64,000 nucleotides of DNA from Clostridium septicum. GTDB taxonomy: Bacteria; Bacillota; Clostridia; Clostridiales; Clostridiaceae. The position numbers were made by a program, and so were the translations under genes. This document shows, piece after piece, positions 63,814 to 64,000 of the stretch. The notes beneath the pieces are model-generated. The model ran no database searches. It was not told the DNA's origin and was given only the letters and a program-made list of their open reading frames with translations. Each line of letters starts with the position of its first letter. Within the stretch, counting starts at the first letter, position 1. The stretch covers positions 1,364,001 through 1,428,000 of the forward strand of contig NZ_CP023671.1 in assembly GCF_003606265.1 (NCBI RefSeq), read 5' to 3'.

Positions 63814-64000
63814 TTAAATTTTAGGAAGAGTAATAAGAAATTGTGTCTTATATGGTAAAATTGGATTCTGAACAAGACAAATCTTACCACCATGCTTTTC
63901 TACTATTTCTCTTGCAATTGCAAGTCCTAATCCAGTACCTTGTTTACTTGACCTTGATTCATCTCCAATAACAAATGGATTAAACAATGTTTTAGCAATT
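63814..64000 (-). CDS. Sensor histidine kinase, C-terminal end only
   Basis: The minus-strand frame from the window edge reads IAKTLFNPFVIGDESRSSKQ then GTGLGLAIAREIVEKHGGKICLV and ends LPKI at 63814. The GTGLGLAI G-box and preceding SR..SKQ are the ATP-lid end of a HATPase_c domain. The remainder lies beyond 64000, and a response regulator gene is expected further out. It is oriented with the Dlt-like operon and probably controls it. Confidence 0.85.
   Translation of the reverse strand, partial: IAKTLFNPFVIGDESRSSKQGTGLGLAIAREIVEKHGGKICLVQNPILPYKTQFLITLPKI

Overview
The window is AT-rich DNA (roughly 28-30% GC by eye) with strong AGGAGG-type ribosome binding sites, GTG/TTG starts, dense intrinsic terminators and typical clostridial gene families (L-box upstream of lysA, YitT, DUF1576, DUF3892, CZB chemoreceptor). 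It most likely comes from a Clostridium sensu stricto chromosome. No tRNA, rRNA or CRISPR array was seen. All assignments come from reading motifs, without database searches.

Layout. (a) 1-8.3 kb, mostly minus strand: a MurNAc salvage locus (murR regulator, murQ, lactose/cellobiose-type PTS IIA, anmK, a small membrane protein, PTS IIB, PTS IIC, mupG). An IS6-like element sits in the murQ leader, and two look-alike palindromes mark probable MurR operators. (b) 8.4-14.7 kb: a lipoprotein, a polar amino-acid ABC importer, a double P-loop protein and a soluble CZB chemoreceptor. (c) 14.8-23.5 kb: gene relics, helD, ftsH, two tandem signal peptidases coupled to a DUF3006 protein, and lysA under a lysine riboswitch. 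(d) 23.7-28.2 kb: DUF1576 pair, an IS256-type element inserted in a terminator loop, Nudix hydrolase, sfsA. (e) 28.2-28.6 kb: a dense cluster of DnaA boxes without dnaA. (f) 28.7-37.7 kb: DUF1700/DUF4097 pair, YitT, azoreductase-like flavoprotein, speD-speE with a candidate leader peptide, a SulP transporter, a pentapeptide-repeat membrane protein. (g) 38.3-50.4 kb: LytTR two-component system, a secreted-protein gene cut by a second IS256-type element, SDR, OpuC/EgtU-type importer, MFS exporter, second IS6-like copy. (h) 50.7-57.2 kb: a putative metal-linked ABC cluster and a cell-envelope lipid/glycan cluster. (i) 58.0-64.0 kb: a Dlt-like operon with an extra PLP decarboxylase, preceded by a histidine kinase fragment and a pair of 30-bp direct repeats.

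The strongest candidate for an undescribed system is (i). An amino-acid adenylating enzyme, a fold-type III PLP decarboxylase, a carrier protein, an MBOAT acyltransferase and a membrane-anchored SGNH protein lie head to tail. The gene order suggests that an activated amino acid is loaded on a carrier, possibly decarboxylated there (as in butirosin biosynthesis), and transferred across the membrane to an envelope polymer. Other notable points are the oriC-like DnaA-box cluster, the IS-decoupled MurNAc operon, the speD leader ORF, and four IS elements whose 8-bp target duplications can all be read exactly.
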